From: Cristatella mucedo
Taxonomy: Eukaryota; Bryozoa; Phylactolaemata; Cristatellidae
Assembly (NCBI GenBank): GCA_009760855.2
Contig: WPIO01000103.1
Span: forward strand, 1,256,001 to 1,320,000
Direction of reading: 5' to 3'
Length of the DNA: 64,000 nt
Shown here: one piece after another, positions 46,625 to 58,239 of the stretch
How positions within the stretch are numbered: the first letter of the stretch is position 1
Layout: every line of letters begins with the position of its first letter
Translations under genes and position numbers: made by a program
The notes under the pieces: model-generated
What the model was told of the DNA's origin: nothing
What the model saw: only the letters and a program-made list of their open reading frames with translations
The model's database searches: none

Positions 46625-46890
46625 AATAATAATAATAATAATAATAATAATAGTAATAATGCACTTGTTAAAGTGTCCTCAGAGAACTCAATCTCTTTCT
46701 AGGCGCTTTACATTTGCTGCAAAGGAAACACGATTGAACGGTGAGTAATATCATGCTTGATAAACAACATTAATAACATGATTAAGGGTGACATGCACAG
46801 GATCAGCATGCAAATGTGGTTAGTGGCAGCATGCACATTGTAGCATGAAGGACTAATCACAGGGATCCACTAAATGCTGTCCTATTCATG
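46625..46890 (-). mobile_element. LINE family A 3' end
   Basis: (ATA)n then the reverse-complement terminus and 3' UTR up to 'ccactaaatgctgtcc'; 5'-truncated. Confidence 0.75.
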
Positions 46891-47804
46891 CACGCGCTAC
46901 AGTATGGCCTATGTGAAAAGAGCCCTTGGCCGCGCGATTTCAGTTTGCAGAATCTGCGCTGTTGCTGAGCAATCGTGTAGCTTCCGGTTGCGCCGTCCGG
47001 CTCGTTGCTCGTTCTTGCTCTGCATGCGCACGCTCATGCAGAGCTCTCATACGCTCGAATGCAGACGACCGTGCATGCCTCCATCGGCAGCCCTTCTCTG
47101 CTATTGTTGCTTAAAATTAATTTCTTTACACTTGAGTCTTTGCAATGTCGTTGTAGACCGAGACCTCTCTGCAGTCTTCTCTGTGGTAAGTGTCTATTAC
47201 CGATCCCGGAATAGTACTCGTATCTTGAAGCTAAACCAGAAAAAGTGATGCATGATAATACTGCCAGATTAATCTTGGGTCTGTGTTAAAGTATCACGGC
47301 ATCCAGAGTCCGGAGCATATCTGTGTATGCTCCATGCTTCGCGAGCTCCATCAATGGCTGATTGCAGACATGTTATGCAACATGGAAGTGTCGAGAGCTG
47401 AGCAAGAGCAAAGCAAAAGCAATTTTTTGGAGAAAGTAGAAACTTAAAAGGTCGGTTGATCGAGCAATGATCTCATTTATAAAGCAGTAGATGGGCTTTA
47501 GCTGCTATCACGCCTGCTTGCAGTAGGCAATGCAAGCTGCCCACGACGTGTAAGACCTGTATTGATTGTGCACGGGAATTCTTGAAATGAGTCACCTGGT
47601 ATAGAGCCTGCAGTTGAGCTTGTGGTCACTCCCTGTGCCCCCATGGCTGCTTTCCTGTGGCTGTTTCTACCATCTGCCTAGAATATTGTAAATATTGGTC
47701 GTTTAACTGGAATCTGATGGCCTGTGGCAGTTTTTCACGAGCCTCTGCTAGGTATTCCAGCACCTTATAACTAGCAAGCACTTTTGTCACTTATGTACCA
47801 TCAT

Positions 47805-48818
47805 TTACTAGTCCTATAGACCCTATTCTCACTGTCCTACTTCTACGACGAATAGATCTGCTGCTGCATGCATAACTAGCATAATAAATGTGTCCTTAGC
47901 TGCAGGCCTTTTCCCTGCCCTGTTCAAAGAAGCTATGGTTAGGCTACTAATTAAGAAAGCAATACTAGACCAAGTGAGCTTCTGCTCAGTCTCTCTTCTA
48001 CCGTTCCTATTACAGACACTGGAACGAGTTACAGCAGATCAGCTGAACTTGTATATTGAAATGTCACACCTAGAAATTGTCTCACACCTAGTATCATTCT
48101 GGTTTTAGAGATAAGCACTCCACCGAGTCAGCTTTGCTTCGGGTGTATAGCGACCTTTTCAAGAAAGCAGACTTGGGCAAAGTTTATCCGCTTGTTTTAT
48201 TCTTGATCACCGAGTCCTTTTTGAGCCCCTCTCTTCTCGCTTGGGTATCACTGGCACTGCGCTACAATAGTTGAGGTCCTATCTCAGTGGGAGACTCCGA
48301 AATATTGATATGAATAGACACACATCACCCGAGGAACCACTAAAGTACAGATTACCATAAGGCTCACTGCATGGTCCGCTTCTTTTCACAATTTATACTC
48401 ACCCTGTTGCCGAAGTGATCGATAAGCACAATCTAGGCTCTCACTTCTATGCAGATGTCACTCAATTGTACCTTTGCTCTTATCCTTTGCATCAATTTCT
48501 CTTGGCTCCTTGCTGCATGCATTGCTGACATCTGCATTTGGATGTCAGCAAACTATCTCCAATTGAATGCCGATAAAACCAACTTACTAGTAAGCTAAAA
48601 ACGCCTCTATTTATCACAGCATTGTGTGGGTCCTTTTGATTTGTCCTTTGGGTACTTGTATGTACTGGCACTACATGCTGCCACGAACGGCATTTACATG
48701 TTGACGCTGTGCGTGTTACCTCTAACTATGCTATACTTGTTGGCATGTAGATATTACCACTAACCATTTGATCATGCTTCCTTAATAGCGTATGTAAAGT
48801 GCCTAGGAAGAGATTAAG
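47805..48818 (+). mobile_element. LINE family A, internally deleted
   Basis: Starts in the pre-RT region (AAGLFPALFKEAMVRLLIKK, then VSLLPFLLQTLERV), runs through a damaged RT core, and jumps to the 3' UTR and terminus. Confidence 0.75.
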
Positions 48819-48821
48819 CTT

Positions 48822-49297
48822 TCCAGCCAGCCTATCAGATCCACTCCCTGCCCAAGCTAAGCATCGTACCACCCGCTTTTTTGGAGTCCAACTGTTTACC
48901 CATACGTGGTGCAAATCTCAAATCCTTTGGAGACCGTGTCTTTAGTTCGTATGCTTTCAAAGCCTGCAACTCACTCCCGACCTTCATCACCACATCTCCT
49001 GCCTTGTCAACATTTAAAAAGAAATTTAAAATGCATCTATTGATGGCGGCATTTGGTGGGTCCCTGTGATTCGTACTTTGTGTGCTTATGTGTGCTGACA
49101 CTATGCATGCTGTCACTAACCATACTTGCATGCTGACCCTGTGCATGTCACCACTAACCATGTTATTTCTTTTGTTTATTGAGCATACTGCCACTAACCA
49201 TTCGATCGTGCTTCCTTGGCAGCAAATGAAAAGTGCCTAGAAAGAGATTCTTCGAGGGTGCTATATCAAATGTACTATTATTATTATTATTATTATT
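48822..49297 (+). mobile_element. LINE family A 3' end
   Basis: Coding from 'QPIRSTPCPS' through [20 protein letters not shown], the 3' UTR, then (ATT)n at 49276-49296. Confidence 0.75.
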
Positions 49298-49549
49298 CTC
49301 TGATGGTGCCACATTGGGTCCACATTAGTCCGTTCGGCTTTGGTTTTCCGGTAGCTAATGCGGCATCCACGCTCCCATCATTGGAAGCTTTGTCCGTTGA
49401 CTCCAGGTGGCTACAAATGATCTTTTGGTCACAATTCATTTGGTCGGCCAAAAGGCATGCATGTTGCTTGCGTTTAGCCGTGCCAGGCCCTCAGCCAAGA
49501 TCCCTTGTTTTTCATTGTTTGAACAAGTTAAGCATTTTTCATCAGTGCT

Positions 49550-50925
49550 GTTAGTGCCATCCCGATCAAAGAAGACAAGTCCTATGGACCCTATTCCCAC
49601 TGTCCTGCTCCTACGTTGCATTGATCTGCTGCTGCCATGCATAACTAACATCATTAATTTCTCATTAGCCTCAGGTCCCAGCACCTTTCAAAAAAGCTGT
49701 AGTCAGGCCACTTCTCAAGAAAGCCACACTAGACCAAGAGAACTTGGGGTACCTCAGGACTCCGTGCTAGGACAGGTTCTTTTCACGGTTTATACTCTCC
49801 CTCTTGCCGATGTGACTGCCAAGCACAATCTAGGCTTTCACTTCTATGCGGATGACACTCAGTTGTACCTTTGCTTTGATCCCTCCCAGCCTTCGAGCAC
49901 CTCGAATTCTCACAACTCATTTGCTGCATGTATTGATGACATCCGCACATGGATGGCAGCAAATGTTCTAAAACTAAACGATGATAAAACTAACTTATTA
50001 ATCATGGGCAAACCCAGTGTGATTCAGAAATTGGAAAGGCTGACACTCAAAATTGGCTCTGCCAGCATATCTCCTGTTGAATCAGCTCGTAATCTAGGTG
50101 TCATGTTCCAAAGTGACCTCTCGTTAGACGACCACATCACCTCTACAGTCAAATATGCCTACTTTCAGCTACATAACATTGCTAAAATAAATTCGGGCTT
50201 GTTTAGAAGGGATGCCATGTCTAAGTCGGTCCATGCATTTGTGGCATCCCGTCTTGACTTCTGTAACTCACTGCTTGCTGGCCTACTGGCATGTGCAATC
50301 GGGCGATTACAGCTGGTTCAAAACTCTGCAGCTAGGCTCGTCTGTCGTGAGTGTCTCTGTTTCTATATCACACCACTTCTCGCCGACCTGCACAGGCTAT
50401 CAGTCAAGCAACGGATCGACTTCAAGGTTTTTTCGTTTACCTAAAGGTCACTTAATTCTTTGGCTCCGGCCTATCTCTCATATTTACTGCCCCACCAGGC
50501 CAAGCATCGTACCACCTTGCTTTTCGGAATCCAACAGTTTACCACTACCTCGTACAAACCTCAAATCCTTTGGAGATCGTGCATTCAGTTCGTATGCTCC
50601 CAAAGCCTGGAGCTCACTCCCGACCTGCGTCAGAACATCCCCTGACTTTACCACATTCAAAAAGAGCTTAAAAGCTCCGATTTAGGACTGCATTTAGTGG
50701 GTCCTTGTGATTCGTCCTTCACGTGCTTATGCCTGCTGACACCGTGCATGCCGCCACTAACCACACTTGAATGCTGACCTTGTGAAATTCACCCCTAACC
50801 ATGTTATTCATGTTGTTTATCAAGTATGATATTACTCACCATTCAATCGAGTTTCCCTTTGCAGCAAATGTAAAGTGCCTAGTAACGATTTAGTTCTCTG
50901 AGGGCGCTTTATCAAGTGGTTCATT
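49550..50925 (+). mobile_element. LINE family A with long open RT frame
   Basis: Bases 49407-50444 are open for 345 codons: PIPTVLLLRCIDLLLPCITN, a deletion joining the pre-RT region directly to GVPQDSVLGQVLFTVYTLPL, then FYADDTQLYLCF and WMAANVLKLNDDKTNLLIMG. The deletion removes motif A ([12 protein letters not shown]), so it cannot be active despite the open frame. Confidence 0.85.
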
Positions 50926-51120
50926 ATTCAGTACTTGTGGGATGCTTCGAGTCAAGAGAGAAGTTGCACATGAATGCTTGCCATAATTCTCCAGCGACAT
51001 GTAGGTGACACAAGTTGCCTGACTAGTAATTGTGACACATGAGCTCTTGCCATGATATAGCTTACCGAATTTGTGTGTGACTTGTGCCCACCCCTTGCAT
51101 ACTTTCGGGCTCAGCATATT

Positions 51121-51277
51121 AGCTAATCAACAGTCTCATCTGTGTAGCAGCCGAAGAGCCTTGACGGCGTTCACCACCACTTGCAGTTGGCAATAAAGGA
51201 ACGCCTACTGCAGGATTCGAACCCATGATCTCGGTCGTGAAGAGCAAGCACCTTACCTCCTGGGTTGTCATGACATA
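51121..51277 (-). mobile_element. tRNA-derived SINE, family 1
   Basis: B box 'gggttcgaatcc' on the - strand, then the body. Diverged from the other copies. Confidence 0.75.
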
Positions 51278-51319
51278 CTCATTAGTGCTACTAGGTCTGT
51301 AAAAAAAAGGTAAAAGATT

Positions 51320-51470
51320 AGCTGGTTTCAAAACCTCATTTACATAGCAGTAAAATAACCGTTACGGCTGTCACCACGGCTTGCAGTGGGCAATAAAGGA
51401 TTGCTGCAGGGCTCGAACCTACGACCTGGATCGTGAAATACATGCACCTTACTTAGGCTTGAGTGGTTCA
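51320..51470 (-). mobile_element. tRNA-derived SINE, family 1
   Basis: A second, more decayed copy in the same orientation, 40 bases from the previous one; its end is followed by 'taatcttttacctttttttt' on -. Confidence 0.7.
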
Positions 51471-51793
51471 CAACTTAGTCTTACTTATTAGTCAGTGTTA
51501 TTGTTACTAATTTAAGTTTGCAGCATCTCAGTTGTCAGATCTTGGCATCGGGAGTAGCTCTCTTTTGTTTGTAGCTTTCAAGAGGCACAGGCAGTCGACG
51601 AAAATTGTCAAGTAAGTGCAGTAGAAGCGGAGTGGTGCTGCATTATGAACAAGTGCAAATAATTTATTTTTTCATGCCCTGAACTCTGTACTTTTGCTGG
51701 TGCTGTATCACTGATAGCAGCTGCAATGCTGTTCAGCAAAGAGTGTTAGGAGACGTTGAGTCGATTATGTCTGCATTGTTTCTACGTTTCCAG

Positions 51794-51941
51794 GTTGCTG
51801 GAGATATTAATGCCTGCCAGCCGTACACGGCAGCTCGTGATGGCTGCTCATACTTCAGGTTCTTCCTGAACACCAATGGACAGGCTAATGAAGCCGACGT
51901 CAGCTTTTGGTACAGATTTGTTATCAGCAACTCGAGTAATG
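51794..51941 (+). CDS. Paralogue 2, exon 4: conserved core
   Basis: 148 nt, tttctacgtttccag to AATG|gtacgt, phase 0 in and 1 out. It contains NACQPYTAARDGCSYFRFFL and NEADVSFWYRFVISN, the best conserved block between the two paralogues. Only 16 bases after the donor a LINE terminus begins. Confidence 0.82.
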
Positions 51942-51957
51942 GTACGTATGCATGACC

Positions 51958-52062
51958 ATAATAATAATAATTATTATTATTATAATAATGATAATGTACG
52001 TGATAAAGCGCCCTCAGAGAACTTAATCTCTTTCTAGGCGCTTTACATTTGATGCAAAGTCA
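51958..52062 (-). mobile_element. LINE family A terminus
   Basis: (ATA)/(ATT) repeats and the reverse-complement of the family A 3' end, right behind the exon 4 donor. Confidence 0.7.
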
Positions 52063-52503
52063 TCTTGAGATGGTGGAAATGCTCGCTTGCACGAGCCCCC
52101 TCCGCGTCTTTGCTTTATTTCTGCCCATTGTGGTCTGCATCATGCTGTACACTTGCTTTCTTCTTAGCTGACAACTAACAAGACTTTAGAAGCAGAGCAA
52201 AGATAATCGTTTTAATTTCCAAATTCAACATAAGTACATGAACTCGGCGAACTCACCGGCTGATGTCAAGAGTTGTATTATCAGTATTATGAACAAACAA
52301 TAGTATTCACTCAGCATTTTAGCTCTAATCAGCAGTGGATTGCCTCCACGTGCATTCGAACCTAACAGCAATGCAAGCAAAATTCGATACCATCTTGGTT
52401 TGCTACAAAAAGCTTTCTTGTTACCAGTAGACTTGCTGTATCTTTTCAGTTACCTAAAGGATTATCGTGGTCTTGAGTGATTCAAAGATAGGTAATGTTG
52501 CAT

Positions 52504-52612
52504 TGGCCCTGTAGTTAAGGTGCTTGCTTCGACCGAGGTCGTGGGCTCGAGCCCCATGGCATATGTGAAGTGTCTGAATAGAAATTAAGTTCTCATAGGG
52601 CGCTATAAAAAT
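52504..52612 (+). mobile_element. tRNA-derived SINE, family 2
   Basis: 'tggccctgtagttaaggtgc' (A-box region), 'gtgggctcgagcccc' (B-box region), then 'gaagtgtctgaatagaaatt' and 'aagttctcatagggcgct', the tail shared with LINE family A. Confidence 0.8.
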
Positions 52613-52614
52613 TA

Positions 52615-53220
52615 ATCATATATATATCTATATAATTATATATAAGTATTTTAGTAAGAACGAATCGTTTCTGTGGAATGTATTTTTGTAGAGCTGCTCA
52701 ATCGAAGGAATAAACCGGGTGCTATGCAGCACACGCGGCACCTTAAAGTTCCATCAGCTGCTGCTTGTTCACACCGTACCGAGAGGTCCGTAGTTAATTC
52801 AAATCCCTAAGGGCTGCCTAAAGAACTAATCCACCAGAGTCTAAAATAAATTTATTTTTTATTCATTATTTTTTTCGTGAAGGGCGATATTTGATTGTTT
52901 TTTTTCTATCACGTAGGCAGCTGCTTCTTGTAGCTAGCCTTTCTTTTATCATTTTGTTCTTACATCACGAGGATGACCGCATGACGTGGAATCTTTGCCA
53001 GGGTTGCCGTTGTTGCTCATTCCTCCCTCAGTTTTAAACCATGAACAGAGTCTCCCCTCTAAGCACTCTTTTGAATCTCTTGTGTTGAGTCCTGCCGACA
53101 GCAAGTTGCCAATAGTAGCAGTAATCTATGGGTCACCCCTCGTGCCGAATCTTCGTTTATTTCAGATTTTTTTCTGATCCCATTTTGAATCTGTGTTCCA
53201 GACGTTGTCCCTTCCTTGTT
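52615..53220. other. Intron sequence, nothing recognised
   Basis: AT-rich with a short TATA-type repeat near 52617-52645; no exon or element is supported. Confidence 0.35.
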
Positions 53221-53224
53221 CTGA

Positions 53225-54370
53225 TTTATTTTAGCATTCATTTCGACGACTCGGCTGACCCCTTAAGTGCCGAATTTCATGCACTGGCTGATTTTCTCTA
53301 ATGGTTCAATGTGCATGGTGCCACTTACAACAAGGGTCTCAGACTTGATCAAATATTTGTGTACGATGTATCCTGTCAACTCCCATTAATACCGAATTCT
53401 GCAGACCCGACCACGTGCATATCTCATTCAGTCAGCAGTTTGTGTCCTCTTTGGTACCTAGAATCATTTGCATATCGCTAATTATTGACATCGATATTGT
53501 CCAAATGAAAATATCCTCACCACCCCTGATATTCAATCCTCAGTCCGACACGTCTTCTCAGGCGGAATGCTACAGCACGCGATGACACTACATGGTAACA
53601 CTACAACACTCCTTTCAGCAACATAACATTGCTAAAATTCGGGCTTTTTTAGATAGGGATACCACATATAAGTTGGTCCATGCATTTGTGACATCCCGTC
53701 TTGACTTCTCCAACTCACTGCTTGCTGGCCTACTAGCATGTGCAAGTGGGCACTTACAGATGGTGCAAAACTCTGCAGCTATGCTTGCCTGTAGTGAGCT
53801 AAACAGTTGCCACATCACACCATTTCTCGCCTACGTGCACTGGCTACCAGTCAATCAAAGGATCGACTTCAAGGTTTTGTCACTCACTTTTAGGTCCCTT
53901 CATTCTTTGGCTCTAGCTTAGCTATCCGATCTACTCCCCCACCGGGCCAAACATCGTACCACCTGATTTTCGCGATCTAACTGTTTACCTATACCACGTA
54001 CAAACCTCAAATCCTTTGGAGACTGTGCATTTAGTTCGTGTGCTCCCAAAGCCTGGAACTCACCCCCGACTTGCGTCACGACATTCCCTGATGCGGCCAC
54101 ATTTAAAAAGAAATTAAAACGCACCTATTTATGACAGCATTTAATGAATCCCTGTGATTCGTCCTTTATGTGCTTATGCATGCTGACACTGCTGCTTGCT
54201 GCTACTAACCACATTTGTATGCTGGCCCTGTGCATGTCACGTCTGACCATGTTATTCATGTTGTTGATCAAGCATGATACCAATCACCATTCGATCGTGT
54301 TTCCTTTGCAGCAAATGTAAAGTGCCTATAAAGAGATTGGGTTCTCTGTGTGCACTTTATCAAGAGTATT
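53225..54370 (+). mobile_element. LINE with endonuclease relic and RT C-terminal part
   Basis: 53225-53440 carries the endonuclease remnant (FHALADF, VHGATYNKGLRLDQIFV), homologous to the - strand relic at 9370-9720. From 53605 it jumps to [45 protein letters not shown] and the 3' UTR with its tail. The RT core is deleted. Confidence 0.7.
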
Positions 54371-54668
54371 ATTTATTAACATGACACTAGCCGACATACT
54401 GGATGACTTTTCTTTGCCAAGTATACTGTACGCCCCACCCAGGTGGCCTGCAGTTTACTTCCGACATTAAACTCACTACGATTACTAAGTACAAGTGTGA
54501 GAAAGCATGCCCAAGATCTGGGCTGACTTTCCATGGACTGGCAGCTTACGATTGTTCATCATATCAATCGTCCATCCATCCAAGACCTAGTCCAGCTTCA
54601 ATTCTACTTAGTCGAATCACACAGATGGTCAATCCAAAAAATTTGGAAGTCACTATCAACCACACTGG

Positions 54669-54795
54669 TTTGGCCCAGTGGTCAAGGTGCTCGCCCTCTA
54701 CCAAGGTCTGGCTGAGGTCGCGGGCTCGAGCCCTGTGGCATGTGTGAAGCGCCTGAATGGAGAATAAGTTCTCTTGGGGCACTATTCAAATGAAT
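54669..54795 (+). mobile_element. tRNA-derived SINE, family 2
   Basis: 'tggcccagtggtcaaggtgc', B box 'cgggctcgagccc', then 'gaagcgcctgaatggagaat' and 'aagttctcttggggcacta'. A head duplication (gtctggctgaggtcgcg) makes it slightly longer. Confidence 0.8.
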
Positions 54796-54989
54796 TTTAT
54801 TTTTTTTAACCATCTCCTTAACTGCTCCCAGGTCAGCATCTTATCCTTGTGATCCCCGTGGCAGTCTAACACTTCGCGCTGCTCCCTTTAACTCATCGCT
54901 TCCTTGTCAGCCGGATAAAAAAAGAGTTTGACCCCCCCCCCCCCACTGGACTCCACTCCCTCAAGTCCTTGTAGCACATTCCATGCCCC

Positions 54990-55370
54990 TATTCAAGCAT
55001 GCTACCAGTGACCTCTATCTCGAAATTCAACTCCCTGTCTAAGAATACTACCAGCTCTCTAGATCCCACACTTACTGTTCTCTTTCTAAGATGCATCGAT
55101 TTTCTTCTGCCCACCATTGCTAACGTTATAAATGTGCTCTTAGCGGCAGGTCTTATCCCTGCATCTTTCAAAAAGGCTCTCGTTGGGCCACTCACTAAGA
55201 ACTAAGTCAAGACTAGACCAGGAGAACTTGGGGAACTTCTGACCAGTCTCCCTCCTGCCGTTGCTATAAAATACCCTGGAATAAGTAGTGGCAGACCAGC
55301 TAAACCGATTACGTCAAAACTTCAAACCTGGTAAGTTTCGAGTAAGGTTTTAGAGCTAATCATGCATAGC
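54990..55370 (+). mobile_element. LINE family A pre-RT fragment
   Basis: SSLDPTLTVLFLRCIDFLLP, then AAGLIPASFKKALVGPLTKN, matches the region between endonuclease and RT in the 49.5 kb copy. Confidence 0.7.
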
Positions 55371-55944
55371 ACGCCGTTTGTTGCTGGTTACAGTACATGG
55401 ATTCACTTCTTACTTACATTTTTTCACATCTGTCCATTACAGCCAAGTTTGTTTGGTTGATGTCGTGGAAGAGGCTTGTTGACAGTTTCTACTGTATCCA
55501 ACTATCATGTCTTGTTCACAATGTCTGTGACTTACCTCCTATAGTTATTCTGTGCAGCACTTTTTCAACTTGTAATTACTTACAGCCCTCGGCCACTAGG
55601 TACTCGCATGCATGTGAAATCTACAAGCGGCCACAAATGTTCAAGGTGTGTCAAAGGTCAGCAAGAAAACCCATATGCTCAAAAGCATATGGATCATTCG
55701 CAGCTGGATGCAAATGCTAGTCTTTGGTCTCATCAAACGCTGTGGCCCAGGACAGCAATCGGCCATTTGTCATCCCACTTGTTATTGTACTGTTGCAGTG
55801 CGTTGCTAGTAGCAACTAGTGGGTGGAAAACTTCGTCTTCAGCAGATTTGACCTGCTAGTCCTAAACTCGTGTTGCTAACCATATGGTTAACAGGTAGGC
55901 CAGTCGTACAGATTAAGAGGCTTTAATAGAGCTCTTCCATATTA

Positions 55945-56030
55945 ATGATAATAATAATAGTTTATTTGTATAGCAATTATGCGAACTAAACCTGTATCCC
56001 ATATTGCTTATAGCGATATTGCTTTACAAC
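55945..56030 (-). mobile_element. Decayed LINE/SINE tail
   Basis: (ATA)n, then 'tttgtatagcaattatgcg' and 'cctgtatcccatat', resembling the family A terminus loosely. Confidence 0.35.
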
Positions 56031-56435
56031 TAACTGCTCGAGATCAATAAGATGGACTGCATTTCTGTCACTAGTTGCCTAACAGCACCGTGGTTTGCAT
56101 ACATCTGCTGCTATAGCACTGCTCGGTCAGCCTCTGGTCGGGTTTTTGCAGACATTTGAGACACCTTGAAAATTCCTTGCAGCGATTTCTGATTTTCATA
56201 CATACGTCTCGCTAAAGTCGTCGCAGACTAGAACTCGCGTCGGAACCTGCACGTCCAACCATTCACAATTGGATAGCCCAAAGAAATTAGTAAGACATCC
56301 AGACTTTGCAGACAGGTCGTGGCTACGAGAAATCGGCAAAGCATCAACAGCAAAAAAGCAGAAAACGTTGCAAAAAAACAACCACTAGCATTATCTCGCG
56401 ATTTCGAGACATCGCGCTCATACTGACGGGGGGGG

Positions 56436-56515
56436 GGGGCTCGAGCCCTTCGGCACATGTGAAGGATGTGGATAGATATAGAGTTCGCTTGAGGCGCCAT
56501 ACAAATGAACTATAT
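56436..56515 (+). mobile_element. SINE family 2, partial
   Basis: A G run, then the B box 'gctcgagccc', 'cacatgtgaaggatgtgg' and 'agttcgcttgaggcgccata'; the A-box half is missing or replaced by poly-G. Confidence 0.6.
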
Positions 56516-56902
56516 CTTATTATGTATCTATCGCCTCTGACTTCTCGGACCATGCTGAGCATCAGCAGCAGTCCTCGGCGGCCCGGCCCTGAGCACGCCA
56601 TTCATTTTGACCTAACAGAAGCTGATGGTGCACTCTCGATGGCTCACCACTCTTCCCCCCCCCCTCTGACAGCCATCACAGTGCAAGCTTCTTTCCACCA
56701 AGCGAGTGCTATCGGATGCGACAAGCAGACGCCCCCTAGCCGCCCAGTCTGGAATAAGCGTTCGGAGCGACCGTGCAAAGCGAGCGCTCACGCTCCACTA
56801 GCGCTCGCACTCCACTAGCGCTACCACCGGCTGGCAGTGGGCGAAGTCTGCGCCGGCTACTGCCCTCTGCTACGACGGAGCAGCGCACCGCTCTCCTTGC
56901 AG

Positions 56903-57081
56903 ACATGTGGTGCTCGAGCCGCAACCCGGACGAGAGACCGAGCAGCCTCCTGCCGTACCTGCCGCCAGCGGAGCTCCCAGCCACCCAGCTGTCTAGCGAC
57001 GACGCGTTCGCGGCAGCAAAGTCGGCTTCGCAGGCAGCCGTCCTCGCCGCGTCAGTCGCTGCCCTGGCGCTAGTCCGCTGA
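56903..57081 (+). CDS. Paralogue 2, exon 5: Trp-Cys motif, stalk and GPI signal
   Basis: Acceptor ctctccttgcag, entered in phase 1 (G+AC gives Asp), 179 nt to TGA. It reads MWCSSRNPDERPSSLLPYLP, then a Pro/Ser/Asp stalk, and ends ASQAAVLAASVAALALVR. The Asp-x-Trp-Cys start and the hydrophobic tail after small residues match exon 5 of paralogue 1, although the stalk has diverged completely. Confidence 0.75.
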
Positions 57082-57261
57082 TGCGACCGACAATCTGCCG
57101 ACAATCGCCTGCACGTAAGGAGCGTCGTCGGTCGCTGCTCGCCGCCGAAAGATCGGCCGGCGGGGCATCAAATCAAACGAGCTCACAGGACGCCTGAGTT
57201 CCGACGTCGTGACGCAGTCGCACACCCCAATCCCCCCAATCGCTCGCACCGGCCAGCCCTC

Positions 57262-58239
57262 TTAGACTGGAAACAGTTCGGGGTCGTACGGCAGACGACC
57301 CCGACACGAGCTCGCACCGCAGAGGCACAACCTCCTCTCGACTGGCTTCCCTCGATCGCCCTGCTCCGTCGCCGACGAGTCGTCCTCCTCCGCCGACGTT
57401 CCGTAAGAGAAGGTGAGCTCCTCGAGGGCCGCAATGTCGCGCTTCGCGAACAGCGCAACGCGCGGCACCGAGTGGTCGACGCGTACCGCCGCGACCTCCA
57501 GATTCGGCTCGCACGAGTGATTAATAAAGCGAGCCGCGTTACCGAAGCGCTCGGCGTCCACGTACGTCACCAGCGTAGGCGCTCGGCCATCATCGCCATC
57601 TCCACCGGCAAGGTGCTCCCTCAGTGCCAGCAGGTACGGCGCTGCTGCAGCCGCTGCGGTGGCGCCGCCCCGGCGAGCGCTGGCGCGCCTGCGAGCCTCG
57701 GCTGCCGACAGCACCTCGCCGACGTATTCGCACACGAAAGCGCCGCGAGCGACGGGCAGCACGGTCCTCAGGCCGTGGCCTTTGCCGAGCGTCGGGAAGA
57801 CCTCGAGCGGCAGCCGCCGGCCGAACTGCACCACGCGGTTTGCGCACAGGCCTCCGCCGCCACCGCCGAGGAGGCGGCGGGCGCACGTGCAGGCCGCGTT
57901 GCATTCGAGCACGGGCTTCTCGCGAATGCCTCGGCCGGCCGCGAGCTCATCGGCCGAGGCTGCAGACTCTTCGAGACGCCTTCCGGCCGCATCGTACGTC
58001 GCACCGCCGCAGCGGCGCAAGCACTCGCAGTTGGCCGCGTCGGTGCAGCAGCCGCTGTCGTCGCTGCGCGGCTCGCAATCGCAGCCCGAATACTGGTCGC
58101 ACAGTGACGGGTCTCTGGCCAACACGTCGGTCAGGTCGCAGCTGCCCACGTACTGCAACAAGAACCACGGCCGCCGGGAGTCATGACGTGCACGCACGGC
58201 TGGCGGCGCCGAGCCACGCCAGCAGCAGCAGGCGAGCAC
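57262..58239 (-). CDS. SETMAR-like histone-lysine N-methyltransferase (SET domain)
   Basis: 325 codons encode a SET-domain methyltransferase of the SETMAR/SUV39 group, expected to methylate histone lysine using S-adenosylmethionine. A cysteine-rich pre-SET spans about residues 34-135 (zinc-binding C-x-C clusters, ECNAACTCA). The SET domain is at about 142-280 with GKGHGLRTV (cofactor loop), FVCEYVGEVLS, RFINHSCEPN (238-246, catalytic/cofactor motif) and EELTFSYG. The post-SET is CLCGASSCRG (305-314). A poly-Ala insert lies near 195-200. No mariner transposase follows. The first ~29 residues look unlike a conserved N-terminus, and ttcttgttgcag just before Tyr-30 could be a splice acceptor, so the exon may begin at 58152. 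It is convergent with paralogue 2, 180 bases apart. Confidence 0.85.
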   Translation of the reverse strand: MLACCCWRGSAPPAVRARHDSRRPWFLLQYVGSCDLTDVLARDPSLCDQYSGCDCEPRSDDSGCCTDAANCECLRRCGGATYDAAGRRLEESAASADELAAGRGIREKPVLECNAACTCARRLLGGGGGGLCANRVVQFGRRLPLEVFPTLGKGHGLRTVLPVARGAFVCEYVGEVLSAAEARRRASARRGGATAAAAAAPYLLALREHLAGGDGDDGRAPTLVTYVDAERFGNAARFINHSCEPNLEVAAVRVDHSVPRVALFAKRDIAALEELTFSYGTSAEEDDSSATEQGDRGKPVERRLCLCGASSCRGRLPYDPELFPV

